Both the position numbers and the translations under genes were made by a program. Under the pieces are notes generated by a model. It was not told the DNA's origin. It worked only from the letters and a program-made list of their open reading frames with translations, and made no database searches. Shown here one piece after another: positions 27,299-36,587 of a stretch of 64,000 nucleotides of DNA. Source of the DNA: Alkaliphilus transvaalensis ATCC 700919 (GTDB taxonomy: Bacteria; Bacillota; Clostridia; Peptostreptococcales; Natronincolaceae); NCBI RefSeq assembly GCF_000621485.1, contig NZ_JHYF01000006.1:186001-250000 (forward strand). The letters are read 5' to 3'. How positions within the stretch are numbered: the stretch's first letter is position 1; each line of letters begins with the position of its first letter.

Positions 27299-27337
27299 AC
27301 TTTGTTATGATACCCCTATTAAAATTGTCCTACACTT

Positions 27338-27358
27338 TTAATTGAAGAAATTGAATAA
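27338..27358 (-). repeat. 19-bp intergenic motif
   Basis: Reverse complement reads ATTCAATTTCTTCAATTAA; inverted relative to the copy at 27216. Confidence 0.6.
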
Positions 27359-27553
27359 AACCTTAGCTATAATTAATATTAGACTTGTAAAATTTAAGTT
27401 AAGAACACTACAATAAGATCATAAAAAAAGTCGTAAATTAAAAGTAAATCGAAGCTTCAAAAATTCAGAATCGTAATTATAAAATATTAAATTTCAGACT
27501 AAATAACAATATTTAGAGTCAAAATAATAGTACAATGTAAGGGAGGTGCGTCA

Positions 27554-28576
27554 ATGAGCTTATGGCGACCAGATAGAGTATATTTTGAACCAGCAGCAAA
27601 GGAGACCATAATCGGTGAAAGAGTTAAAAAGTATTGTGTAGACAATGATATCCCCATACTTGAAACAACTTCCCATAATCAAGTAAGAGACCTACCAGGG
27701 AAAGACGACAAAGCAAAATATGCTGCAGCAAAGAAAACATTAATCGTAGGAATGAAGAGAAGCTTGAAATTAGATGTTTGTCGACCCTCTGCCGATTATC
27801 AATTTTCTCTAATGACCAACTGTCCAGGAACATGTGAGTACTGTTATTTGTTCACAACCCAAGGGAAAAAGCCCTTTGTTAGAGTTTATGCTAACCTAAG
27901 TGAATTGTATGAAACCATAGACGAATACATTAAAAAGAAACTTCCCCATGCTACAGTTTTTGAAGCTGCCAGTACGGGCGATCCTTTAGGTGTAGAGCAT
28001 ATAACGGGAAGCCTAAGGGATACAATTATCCACTTTGGTACCCTTCCAAGAGGTAAGCTAAGGGTAGTTACAAAATATGCTAATGTAGATAGCCTATTAG
28101 ATATACCCCATAATAACCATACACGTTTTAGATTTAGTATAAATTCAAATTATGTTATTAAAAATTTTGAACATAATGTATCAAACCTATGGGATCGATT
28201 AAGGGCGGCAGGGAAGATGGCACAGGCTGGTTACCCATTAGGTTTTATAATCGCTCCTATCATATTACATGATAACTGGAAACAAGAGTATAAAGAACTT
28301 ATTGATGAGCTATATAATCATATTGGTGCTAAAAAAAGTATGATTACCTTCGAACTAATTCAGCATCGATTTACTATGAATGCAAAAAACATTATTGAAG
28401 AAAGATATCCTAACAGTAAATTAGAGATGGACCCTGAGAAAAGGGATAAAAAATGGGGTAAATATGGCAGAACAAAATATGTTTATCCAAAGGACGATGC
28501 CCTAGAAGCCAAAGAATACATTACTAGCTTAATAAAAGAAAAATTTCCCCATGGTCATATTCAATACTTCACCTAA
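27554..28576 (+). CDS. splB: Spore photoproduct lyase
   Basis: A 340-residue radical SAM DNA-repair enzyme that reverses the spore photoproduct (5-thyminyl-dihydrothymine) during germination. The cluster motif is CPGTCEYC at Cys90, Cys94 and Cys97. Other conserved parts are ETTSHNQVR, KTRFRFSIN-like HTRFRFSIN and TFELIQHRFT. The residue matching catalytic Cys141 of the Bacillus subtilis enzyme, in FEASCTSD, is Ser140 here (FEAASTGD). Cys76 replaces a Ser of the Bacillus protein nearby and may be the alternative hydrogen donor. The start has a GGAGGTG site. A terminator follows directly. Confidence 0.95.
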   Translation: MSLWRPDRVYFEPAAKETIIGERVKKYCVDNDIPILETTSHNQVRDLPGKDDKAKYAAAKKTLIVGMKRSLKLDVCRPSADYQFSLMTNCPGTCEYCYLFTTQGKKPFVRVYANLSELYETIDEYIKKKLPHATVFEAASTGDPLGVEHITGSLRDTIIHFGTLPRGKLRVVTKYANVDSLLDIPHNNHTRFRFSINSNYVIKNFEHNVSNLWDRLRAAGKMAQAGYPLGFIIAPIILHDNWKQEYKELIDELYNHIGAKKSMITFELIQHRFTMNAKNIIEERYPNSKLEMDPEKRDKKWGKYGRTKYVYPKDDALEAKEYITSLIKEKFPHGHIQYFT

Positions 28577-28579
28577 GAT

Positions 28580-28606
28580 AGTGCCGCTTATGCGGCACTT
28601 TTTTCG
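28580..28606 (+). terminator. Terminator after splB
   Basis: AGTGCCGC and GCGGCACT with a six-T tail. Confidence 0.9.
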
Positions 28607-28740
28607 TATTTAACTTATAAAAGTAACAAAAACGGAAATAGAAAGAATCGTATAAAAATATGGAGTATTTCAATAATAAATTGCTATAAGGTTGAAAAAG
28701 GAAAAAATTTGTAGTAAAATAGTATAATAGGTAACTAATA

Positions 28741-28836
28741 CCTCATTAAATAAATATAATGGTTATAAAGTGGACTAACTTATTCTATGGAAATTAATGA
28801 GGCTATACTGGCGTATACAAAATAATGTATACGTTT
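28741..28836 (+). promoter_or_regulatory. Structured leader with terminator-like hairpin
   Basis: CCTCATTAA (28741-28749) pairs with TTAATGAGG (28794-28802), closing a 44-base internal domain. It is followed by the hairpin CGTATAC/GTATACG (28812-28832) and five T. A TATAAT lies at 28723. This is the layout of an attenuator or riboswitch, but it matches no class I know. Confidence 0.45.
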
Positions 28837-28866
28837 TTAATAACAGAGTCGAAGGGAGAGGATTGG

Positions 28867-30318
28867 ATGAAAAAGAAAGTTTCTGTTGTAGTCGCTACTA
28901 TTTTAATATTGGCAGTATTAGTAGGTTGTTCACCAGTAGAATTAGAGATGTATAGGTTGACTAATGAAATTAATAGGCTAGACAGTACTAAGGTAAGTGG
29001 AGAAATTGAAATATCAATGTCAGGTAGTATTATTGATGTGCTAGAATTGCTTAATCCTGAATTTAAACAAATGTATGACTTAACTCAAAACTTAGTGATA
29101 AGATATAGTGGGCAAAGTTCTTTATCCCAAAATAAAGCTCATTTAGCCTTTGAGTATAAGACGCAAAAGGATGGAGCCTTTAAGCCTTTAACAGAGATTA
29201 TTGTAGATCAAGACATACTCTACATTAAAGTTTCAGAAATAGGAAATCTAGTAGTAGACCAAGTGGCTAATAATGATGATGTAACAGCTCAATTAATAGA
29301 AGGATTTTTAGTAGATACTGACTATATTAAGATTGACTTAAAAGAACTTGATGAAAACTACGTTAGTGACCAAAAGAGGCTGGTAAAAATAAATGAATAC
29401 TTAAGTGAAGGATTAATAGAAGCCTTCGACGGTTTTGAGTCAGGTATAGTATATAAAGAAGGCAATAAATACATATACGAATTAAAGGCAAAAACAGTAT
29501 TTTCATTACTTGAAGATGTATTAGTATATATTTTAGATAATACAGAGAAAATTGCTAATGCCATAGGCAAAACTATTGATGGTATGGATGATGGGGATTA
29601 TCAATATCTAGTAGAGAGCTTTGGTTACAACAACTCAAAAGAAGTCTTAAAAAAGGATATTAACAAAGGGTTTTCGATGCTATTAGAAGAGCAGGATACA
29701 ATCCTTACTTCATTTGAAGAGTTTAATCACGAGATTAATCAATCAGGTGTATTAGAAAAGTTGGGAGAAACAGGTATTAAATACTCACTAGAAAAAATTG
29801 ATGCAAAATCCTATGGTGTAGAACAAGAAATTACCATCGACTTTAAAGACGAAGGGTCAGACCTACTGATTAAAATTAAGCAACAAGCTAAAATTGAGGC
29901 AGTAGACAGTGTAGACATTAAAGTACCAACAGAAGGGGTACTAGATCTTTTACAAGAGTTAGACTTTGGAAATATTGTATTCGATGATTCTAATTTCTTC
30001 CTGCTGGTAATAGAAGTTGAAGATGGTTCTTATGTAGGAGTATCAGCAACTGATGGCTATGAAGGCACTATAGATATTCATGTTAGCGATAACACCACCT
30101 ATTTGCCATTAAGGGCTATAGGAGAGATTTTAAATGAAGATGTTAGTTGGAATAATGATAAGAAGGTACCCTTTGTTACAAAAGGAGACACTGTTATTGA
30201 ATTGACTGGAATTGTTGTGGAAGGTCGTAGTTACATTAAAGTTAGAGATTTTGAAAAATTAGGTTATATAGTTGATTGGGTACCAGAAACAAAAAGTGTT
30301 GTAATAATGGCCCAATAG
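28867..30318 (+). CDS. Stalk-domain (copper amine oxidase N-terminal-like) lipoprotein
   Basis: A 483-residue surface protein. A signal peptide ends in the lipobox LVGC, so it is lipid-anchored. The long middle part (about residues 30-380) is charged and resembles DUF-type lipoproteins of clostridia with no known function. The last 90 residues, with TTYLPLRAIGEILNEDVSW and GRSYIKVRDFEKLGY, match the Cu-amine-oxidase N-terminal stalk domain, a common surface module in Gram-positive anaerobes. The start is ATG 28867 after GGGAGAGG. The leader carries a candidate attenuator. Confidence 0.8.
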   Translation: MKKKVSVVVATILILAVLVGCSPVELEMYRLTNEINRLDSTKVSGEIEISMSGSIIDVLELLNPEFKQMYDLTQNLVIRYSGQSSLSQNKAHLAFEYKTQKDGAFKPLTEIIVDQDILYIKVSEIGNLVVDQVANNDDVTAQLIEGFLVDTDYIKIDLKELDENYVSDQKRLVKINEYLSEGLIEAFDGFESGIVYKEGNKYIYELKAKTVFSLLEDVLVYILDNTEKIANAIGKTIDGMDDGDYQYLVESFGYNNSKEVLKKDINKGFSMLLEEQDTILTSFEEFNHEINQSGVLEKLGETGIKYSLEKIDAKSYGVEQEITIDFKDEGSDLLIKIKQQAKIEAVDSVDIKVPTEGVLDLLQELDFGNIVFDDSNFFLLVIEVEDGSYVGVSATDGYEGTIDIHVSDNTTYLPLRAIGEILNEDVSWNNDKKVPFVTKGDTVIELTGIVVEGRSYIKVRDFEKLGYIVDWVPETKSVVIMAQ

Positions 30319-30352
30319 AGTTACGTTGAAAAGATGATAGGTTGATTTTTAG

Positions 30353-30384
30353 GGCAGGTATTCTACTAGAATACCTGCTTTTGT
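30353..30384 (+). terminator. Terminator after the stalk-domain gene
   Basis: GCAGGTATTC, loop TACTA, GAATACCTGC, then TTTTG. Confidence 0.85.
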
Positions 30385-30397
30385 CGTTATTAGAGTT

Positions 30398-30435
30398 TTT
30401 ACATGTATTTAACATGAGTTTAACAAAGGGCTAAT
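30398..30435 (+). promoter_or_regulatory. PhoP-box-like array upstream of the chemoreceptor gene
   Basis: TTTAC, TTAAC and TTAAC at 30398, 30409 and 30420, followed by a weak CTAAT at 30431, all at exact 11-bp spacing. This is the same half-site and period as the array before pstS. Confidence 0.55.
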
Positions 30436-30500
30436 CTAATGGGAAGTTAAAATCGTTATATTGTACTTAGATAAAATATCAAAATCAAAGGAGACCGATC

Positions 30501-32537
30501 ATGAGATTAAAGCTAGGGACAAAACTAACAATTATCTTTTTAATACTTTGTATTTTACCAACCTTTACCCTTGGAACATATGCCTACAGACAAACTTTCA
30601 CAAATTTAAGAGAGAAAGAGATTGAAAAGATCGACCTATTATTAGAAGGTATTACGGTAAGTACGCAACAAACGATTAATGATACAGAATTTTTATTAAA
30701 AAATCTTTCGGCAACCCCTTCCTTTATTACAATGCTAGAAGCTTATGGTAATGAGGGGGCTGTGGATAGCAGAGTACAACAAGAGGTAAATCAATCTTTA
30801 AGAAAAATATTTGTAGACTCTATGGGTTATTATGCAAGTATTTTTTTAGTTGGACAAAGGGGAGAAATTGTTGCAGATAGTTTAGGTAGTACAGGCTATA
30901 GTTTAGGATTAGAAGAATTGGACTTTGCAAAGGAAGCAATAGCAAGCCGCAGGTTTACAATGAGCCCCCTCTATTACTCTAGCCTTAGTCAAACGGATGT
31001 AAAATTACCAACCCTATCAATGGCATACCCCATACAACAGGGTACGGGTCAGGTGTTAGGGGCAATCGTCATAACTTTCGATTTTCGAAACTTTAATAGA
31101 AGGGTTCAAAATACAGACTTAGGTGAAAGTGGATATGGATACATATTAAATACAGAAGGAATCATCTTAAGCCACCCAGACAGTAGTAAGGTTTTAAAGC
31201 TAGCTGATGATGGGCTTAGTAATGAAATAATTAATGAGATAGAAGCTGAAAATACATATAAAGGCATAAATCATATTATGATAGATTCCCAGATGTGGTC
31301 GTATTTTTATCAACGGGTGCCTGCTACCAATTGGGTGATCGCCTTTACCTTACCAGAAGCAGATTATCTTGTTACTGCAAACCAAATCCGAAAAAATACA
31401 CTTTTAATTATTATCTTAGGAGTATTATTCACCATTATTATCGCAAGGGTGTTTGTTAGATACCTTACTAAAAATATATTTAATATGGTAGAGGTAATGA
31501 AAAAGGTATCAATGGGAGACTTTACAATACAATCTCAATGTACATCAAAGGATGAACTTTTAGATCTTTCCCTAAGTATAAATGAAATGGTAGATAAGCA
31601 ACGGGAAGTTCTGTCCCAATTGTTAATAACTTCAGCTGAGATAGAGACTGCTGGAAGCCACATGTTAAACAGTACTAGTTATGCTGATGGGTATATGCAG
31701 GAAATTGCCGCTACAGCACAACAGTTTCTTGCAACAGCTGAAGAGGGGCGTAATGCTGTCAAGAAGATTAATTTCTCGGTAAAAAATGTAGCTGAGAAGG
31801 GCACCCATGTAAAGGAAAGTAGCATAAATGTTGGGGAGAAAAGCGACCTTACCCAGCAAACGATACAAGATGGAATGGAATTAACGGAAAAAGCCATGAT
31901 GTCAATGATAAAAATAGAGAATTCAATTGAAAAAACCCACCAAGACACTAAATTACTGGTTGTGGCCTCTACTAAAATACATCAATTTATTGACTATATA
32001 AAGGAAATATCAAGACAAACCAATTTATTAGCAATTAATGCAACAATTGAGGCAGCCAGAGCGGGAGAAGCGGGAAGTGGGTTTGTTGTTGTGGCAGAAG
32101 AGGTTAGAAAGCTATCACAAGAAAGTGATACTGCCGCCCAAAGCGTTGCAGAAGTCATCACTGCTGTTATCAACGCAGTAGACTCAGTTCAATATCGAGT
32201 TCAAGAGGCAAAAAAACAGTCTGACGAAGGAAAAAAAGCCTTTGATAGAGTTAAAGACAGCTTTAGTCGAATTAATAGAGATATTAAAGATGTAACTGAA
32301 ATGATCCACAGTAATAGAGATGCAGTAAGTCATCAAGTAGATTATTTACAAGAAATAAAAGTACATATGAATCGTATTGATGAGACAATAGATTATATAT
32401 TAGTCGGTGCTAAAGAGATTTCTGATGGAACTCAAGAACAAAGTAGCACGATTAATAATATTACAGAGATTTCCCAACAACTTAATAAAGTTGCCCACGA
32501 GCTAAATTCAATTGCTGGAAACTTTAAAATAAATTGA
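30501..32537 (+). CDS. Methyl-accepting chemotaxis protein with dCache sensor
   Basis: A 678-residue chemoreceptor. A membrane helix at about 11-31 is followed by an extracellular sensor of about 260 residues in dCache style, with the ligand-region segments [14 protein letters not shown] and [18 protein letters not shown]. The second helix is at about 297-317, then a HAMP linker. The cytoplasmic signalling domain has the conserved tip [20 protein letters not shown] near 500. The gene lies directly before pstS and has its own PhoP-box-like repeats, so sensing of a phosphorus compound or a phosphate-starvation role is a reasonable inference. Confidence 0.92.
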   Translation: MRLKLGTKLTIIFLILCILPTFTLGTYAYRQTFTNLREKEIEKIDLLLEGITVSTQQTINDTEFLLKNLSATPSFITMLEAYGNEGAVDSRVQQEVNQSLRKIFVDSMGYYASIFLVGQRGEIVADSLGSTGYSLGLEELDFAKEAIASRRFTMSPLYYSSLSQTDVKLPTLSMAYPIQQGTGQVLGAIVITFDFRNFNRRVQNTDLGESGYGYILNTEGIILSHPDSSKVLKLADDGLSNEIINEIEAENTYKGINHIMIDSQMWSYFYQRVPATNWVIAFTLPEADYLVTANQIRKNTLLIIILGVLFTIIIARVFVRYLTKNIFNMVEVMKKVSMGDFTIQSQCTSKDELLDLSLSINEMVDKQREVLSQLLITSAEIETAGSHMLNSTSYADGYMQEIAATAQQFLATAEEGRNAVKKINFSVKNVAEKGTHVKESSINVGEKSDLTQQTIQDGMELTEKAMMSMIKIENSIEKTHQDTKLLVVASTKIHQFIDYIKEISRQTNLLAINATIEAARAGEAGSGFVVVAEEVRKLSQESDTAAQSVAEVITAVINAVDSVQYRVQEAKKQSDEGKKAFDRVKDSFSRINRDIKDVTEMIHSNRDAVSHQVDYLQEIKVHMNRIDETIDYILVGAKEISDGTQEQSSTINNITEISQQLNKVAHELNSIAGNFKIN

Positions 32538-32538
32538 C

Positions 32539-32621
32539 TTAACAAAGCCATAACATTTCGATAACAAATCCTTAACCTGAGATTAACTATGGCTTAACAT
32601 TAGATTAACCATTGCTTAACC
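32539..32621 (+). promoter_or_regulatory. PhoP box array upstream of pstS
   Basis: Eight half-sites (T/A)TAAC start at 32539, 32550, 32561, 32572, 32583, 32594, 32605 and 32616, all exactly 11 bp apart. Gram-positive PhoP binds TTAACA-like repeats with this period. The array ends about 80 bases before the pstS start. Confidence 0.9.
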
Positions 32622-32701
32622 AAAGGGAGAAGAATAGATAATATAATTAGACATGTAAGAGGGAAGATAAAACTTTTCAATATGAGAGGAGAAAGAAAAA
32701 A

Positions 32702-33610
32702 ATGAAAAAAATAGCTTTACTATTAATACTTGTAATGGTAGCTACAGTTGCAATGGTAGGATGTAGTTCAAGTTCTTCAGCAGACGAAATTGGTGACAAC
32801 AATAACAATAATAATCCACCAGCCACAGGTGAAGAGGTAGACTTTAGTAAGCTGGTACAAGTTAGAGGTTCGGACACGATGGTTAACTTAGGTCAACAAT
32901 GGGCTGAAGTTTTTATGGATGAAAATCCTCAAGCGCAAATTGCAGTAACTGGTGGGGGATCAGGTACAGGGATTGCAGCGATTATTAATGGTACTGCTGA
33001 TATTGCCCAATCTTCAAGAGCAATGAAAAATGAAGAAATGGATCAAGCAAAGGCAAATGGTTTTGAGTTAAAGGAAATTGTAGCAGGCAGAGACGGTATT
33101 GCTATAGCAGTTCATAAAAGTAATGAGATCGAAACTTTAACTATGGCAAATTTAAAGGATATTTTCACTGGAAAGATAACTAACTGGAAAGAACTAGGTG
33201 GAAATGATGCAGAAATAACCCTATATTCAAGAGAATCTAACTCTGGTACCTATGCATTCTTTAAGGAATTTGTATTAAAGGACGAGGAATATGCCCAACA
33301 TTCAATGTTAATGCCATCTACTGGTGCAATTGTTGAAGGGTTAAAGCAAGACGTAAATGGAATTGGTTACATCGGTTTAGGATATTTAACAGATGATGTA
33401 AAGGCGGTTCCTGTAGCTAAAGAGGCTGGCGACCAATCCTTCTTACCATCATTAGATACAATTAATTCTGGTGACTATCCAGTTGCTAGACCATTATTCT
33501 TATATGTAGCAGGAGAACCGCAAGGAGTTATTAAACTTTATGTTGATTTTATCTTAGGTAGTGGAGGTCAAGCGATTGTTAAAGAGACAGGATTTATTCC
33601 ACTAGACTAA
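32702..33610 (+). CDS. pstS: Phosphate ABC transporter, substrate-binding lipoprotein
   Basis: A 302-residue PstS. A lipobox MVGC ends the signal peptide, followed by a Ser/Asn-rich linker. The phosphate-binding loops are visible: VRGSDTM, GGGSGTGIAA and SRESNSGTY. It delivers phosphate to the PstCA permease on the outer face of the membrane. A GAGGAG site precedes the ATG. A 398-base gap with a strong hairpin separates it from pstC, which would let pstS be expressed at a higher level. Confidence 0.96.
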   Translation: MKKIALLLILVMVATVAMVGCSSSSSADEIGDNNNNNNPPATGEEVDFSKLVQVRGSDTMVNLGQQWAEVFMDENPQAQIAVTGGGSGTGIAAIINGTADIAQSSRAMKNEEMDQAKANGFELKEIVAGRDGIAIAVHKSNEIETLTMANLKDIFTGKITNWKELGGNDAEITLYSRESNSGTYAFFKEFVLKDEEYAQHSMLMPSTGAIVEGLKQDVNGIGYIGLGYLTDDVKAVPVAKEAGDQSFLPSLDTINSGDYPVARPLFLYVAGEPQGVIKLYVDFILGSGGQAIVKETGFIPLD

Positions 33611-34008
33611 TGCTTACTAAAGATAATCTAATAAATAATGTACTAAATAATGTATTGGGAATATAACGTAGTTTAAATAATGGGCAAAGCGGATGGCAGT
33701 TAATGACTGCTAATCCGCCTCTGCTATTTAGAAAATAAATGTGTTTTGTTCTTAAACGCTAAATTTCTATGGGGATAGAAATAGATAGGACAGTTTTAAT
33801 AAAGAATTAATAAAGGTAATAAAGAATTAGGTGAAAATTAGAAACAAAGAATGGCAATCGTGAAATATAGATAAAGAATGTAGCGTAACCAGTTAAATAA
33901 TAGATTGAATCTAGAGAGAACTTAATTACGAGCTCTTAATAAAATTATGTAATAGTAGTTTTGTAATAAAACTAATCGTTAAGTGGAAATAGTGAGAGAG
34001 GTGTTAAA
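33611..34008 (+). other. pstS-pstC spacer with hairpins
   Basis: A stem GCGGAT/ATCCGC (33689-33718) contains an inner CAG/CTG pair, a probable partial terminator. A second perfect hairpin, ATTTCTAT-GGGG-ATAGAAAT, lies at about 33765-33784. The rest is AT-rich with no ORF I would support and no PhoP-like repeats. Confidence 0.6.
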
Positions 34009-34956
34009 ATGCTTGGTTCTCAAGAGATGGTGGTAAATGAAGAAAAGATGGTCCACCGTAAAAGCTTAAAACGAAACATTAAACATCGGATTTGGGAATA
34101 TTTAATTGAAAAAATAATTTTTATATTAGGGATCACATCGGTAGTAATTATAAGTTTGATTTTCTTATTTTTATTTCGTTCAGGAATTGCATTGTTCAAA
34201 GATGTGTCAGTTAAAGATTTTTTATTTGGCAGTAATTGGTTTCCAATATCGGTAAATCCTCAGTATGGTATTTTACCATTAGTAACAGGGTCATTATTAG
34301 TTACCACGGGAGCTATCTTAATCTCCGTCCCCATAGGTGTCGGTTGTGCCATCTACATTTCAGAGGTGGCACCGCCGAAAACTAAGACGGTATTAAAGGT
34401 AATTATAGAATTTTTATCGGCAATTCCTTCAGTAGTACTTGGTTTTTTAGGGATTGTGGTGCTTTCAAGTTGGGTTAGAATTACCTTTAACTTGTCATCT
34501 GGATTCACTGCGTTAACCGGTTCTATTTTAGTTTCTTTGATGGCATTACCAACAATTATTAGTATTTCTGATGATGCATTAAATGCTTTGCCAATGGAAT
34601 ATAGAGAAGCCTCTTTAGCTTTAGGGGCAACAAAGTGGGAAACAATTTTCAATGTACTAGTCCCAGCGGCTTCTTCTGGTATTATCGCAGCTATTATGCT
34701 GGGGATAGGCCGTGCTATTGGAGAAACCATGACAGTAATGATGGTTACTGGTAATGCAGCTAAAATCCCCGATTCCTTCCTTACATCTGCAAGGACCATG
34801 ACAGCTACTATAGCAGCAGAAATGGGAGATACAGTAAGAAACGGAACCCACTATCATGCATTATTTGCAGTAGGGATCGTTTTATTAATGATGACGACTG
34901 TCATCAATCTAATAGCAGATTTTGTCCTTCATCGAGGGCGACGGGAGGGTAGGTAA
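34009..34956 (+). CDS. pstC: Phosphate ABC transporter permease PstC
   Basis: A 315-residue inner-membrane permease with six main helices. The EAA loop YREASLALGATKWETIFNVL near residue 200 contacts PstB, and IGRAIGETMTVMMVTGN is the conserved PstC segment. The start follows GAGAGGTG. Its stop codon overlaps the pstA start in TAATG, showing translational coupling. Confidence 0.96.
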   Translation: MLGSQEMVVNEEKMVHRKSLKRNIKHRIWEYLIEKIIFILGITSVVIISLIFLFLFRSGIALFKDVSVKDFLFGSNWFPISVNPQYGILPLVTGSLLVTTGAILISVPIGVGCAIYISEVAPPKTKTVLKVIIEFLSAIPSVVLGFLGIVVLSSWVRITFNLSSGFTALTGSILVSLMALPTIISISDDALNALPMEYREASLALGATKWETIFNVLVPAASSGIIAAIMLGIGRAIGETMTVMMVTGNAAKIPDSFLTSARTMTATIAAEMGDTVRNGTHYHALFAVGIVLLMMTTVINLIADFVLHRGRREGR

Positions 34957-35804
34957 TGAATAAAAAACAATTGGAAGAAAAAATAGCCTTTTCAGTTTTA
35001 ACAGTCACCATGTTATTAGTTGTCGTACCCACCCTTTTGATTATAGGATACATTATCTTTAAAGGAATAGGAACAATTAATTGGGAGTTCATTTCAGCCA
35101 TGCCTAGAAAGGGAATGAGGGAGGGTGGAATTTTTCCAGCTATTGTTGGAACCATCTACCTAGTATTAGGAACAATTATTCTTGCCCTACCACTAGGAAT
35201 TGGATCGGCTATTTATTTAACTGAATATGCAAAACAAGGAAAAATAACAAGACTGATTAGACTTGCCATTATGAACCTTGCTGGAGTACCTTCAGTGGTA
35301 TATGGTTTGTTTGGATTAGGGCTTTTCGTTCTCTTTTTACAAATAGGAACCTCTATATTAGCAGGAGCATTAACCTTAGCTTGTTTAATACTTCCTGTTG
35401 TTATCACTGCTTCCGAAGAAGCACTAAAAAGTGTACCTCAAAGTTATCGAGAAGCTTCATTGGCATTGGGGGCAACAAAATGGCAAACGATACAGAAGGT
35501 TGTTATACCCCATGCGATGCCAGGAATTATCACAGGAGCCATATTGGGAATAGGCCGTGCTGCAGGAGAAACAGCTCCAATCCTTTTAACTGTAGCAGCA
35601 TTTTTTCTTCCTAGACTACCTAAGTCAGTATTTGACCAAGCAATGGTACTACCTTATCACCTGTATATCATTTCAACCCAAGTGCCTAATATGCCTCAAG
35701 AAATCCAATACGGAACTGCATTGGTATTATTAGGCTTAGTATCAATATTCTTTATGATCGCAACAGTTATTAGAATCAAGTTTAAGATGGCCAACAGAGC
35801 GTAG
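34956..35804 (+). CDS. pstA: Phosphate ABC transporter permease PstA
   Basis: A 282-residue permease, partner of PstC. Six helices are seen, with the EAA loop YREASLALGATKWQTIQKVV and the following IGRAAGETAPILLTVAAFF. It begins on the last base of the pstC stop codon and ends 15 bases before pstB. Confidence 0.96.
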   Translation: MNKKQLEEKIAFSVLTVTMLLVVVPTLLIIGYIIFKGIGTINWEFISAMPRKGMREGGIFPAIVGTIYLVLGTIILALPLGIGSAIYLTEYAKQGKITRLIRLAIMNLAGVPSVVYGLFGLGLFVLFLQIGTSILAGALTLACLILPVVITASEEALKSVPQSYREASLALGATKWQTIQKVVIPHAMPGIITGAILGIGRAAGETAPILLTVAAFFLPRLPKSVFDQAMVLPYHLYIISTQVPNMPQEIQYGTALVLLGLVSIFFMIATVIRIKFKMANRA

Positions 35805-35819
35805 AATAGGAGGTATAAA

Positions 35820-36572
35820 ATGGCTAAGATATCTGTAGATGATTTAAATTTGTTTTATGGGGATTTTCAAGCCCTTAAAAATATATCACTAAATATAGAA
35901 GAGAAGAAGGTTACAGCTTTAATTGGACCATCAGGTTGTGGTAAATCAACCTTTTTAAGGACTCTAAACCGTATGAATGATTTAATTAGCGGAGTAAAAA
36001 TTACAGGAGACCTTAAGTTAGAAGAACAGGAGATTTATCAAAAGGATGTTGACGTTGTTTCTTTAAGAAGACGTGTAGGAATGGTATTTCAAAAGCCTAA
36101 TCCTTTTCCAAAATCTATCTATGAAAACGTAGCTTATGGACCTAGACGTTATGGAATTAAAAACAAGTTACAATTAGATTCAATTGTTGAAAAGAGTTTG
36201 AAAAAAGCAGCATTATGGGATGAAGTAAAGGATCGATTAAATAAATCAGCCCTAGGTTTATCTGGTGGACAACAACAAAGATTGTGCATTGCAAGAGCTT
36301 TAGCTATGGAGCCAGAAGTTCTTTTAATGGACGAACCAACTTCAGCCCTAGACCCCATAGCAACAGCAAAAATAGAAGAGTTAATTGTAGAGTTAAAAAA
36401 TGAATATACAATCGTAATTGTAACCCATTCGATGCAGCAGGCGGCACGTATTTCTGATGAAACTGCTTTTTTCCTAATGGGAGAACTTGTGGAAGCAGAT
36501 AAAACACAAAAGATTTTTACTACACCTAGAGATCAACGAACAGAAGACTATGTAACGGGTAGATTCGGTTAA
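35820..36572 (+). CDS. pstB: Phosphate ABC transporter ATPase PstB
   Basis: A 250-residue ATPase. Walker A is GPSGCGKS, followed by the Pst-specific [34 protein letters not shown] carries the Q-loop, [16 protein letters not shown] is the signature and [12 protein letters not shown] is Walker B. It powers phosphate import through PstCA. An AGGAGG site precedes the ATG. Confidence 0.97.
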   Translation: MAKISVDDLNLFYGDFQALKNISLNIEEKKVTALIGPSGCGKSTFLRTLNRMNDLISGVKITGDLKLEEQEIYQKDVDVVSLRRRVGMVFQKPNPFPKSIYENVAYGPRRYGIKNKLQLDSIVEKSLKKAALWDEVKDRLNKSALGLSGGQQQRLCIARALAMEPEVLLMDEPTSALDPIATAKIEELIVELKNEYTIVIVTHSMQQAARISDETAFFLMGELVEADKTQKIFTTPRDQRTEDYVTGRFG

Positions 36573-36587
36573 AAAGGAGGTGGGATC

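Larger units (their letters stand above)
27036..27553. other. Intergenic region with repeat elements upstream of splB
   Basis: This 518-base gap between divergent genes contains two inverted copies of the 19-bp motif (27216-27236 and 27338-27358). Between them lies the second copy of the 37-base repeat. The remainder is AT-rich with no coding ORF I would support. Confidence 0.6.

Noticed and set aside
34353-34799. 148-codon minus-strand frame inside pstC
   Set aside because: Antisense shadow of a strongly conserved permease gene, with no ribosome site or recognisable product.
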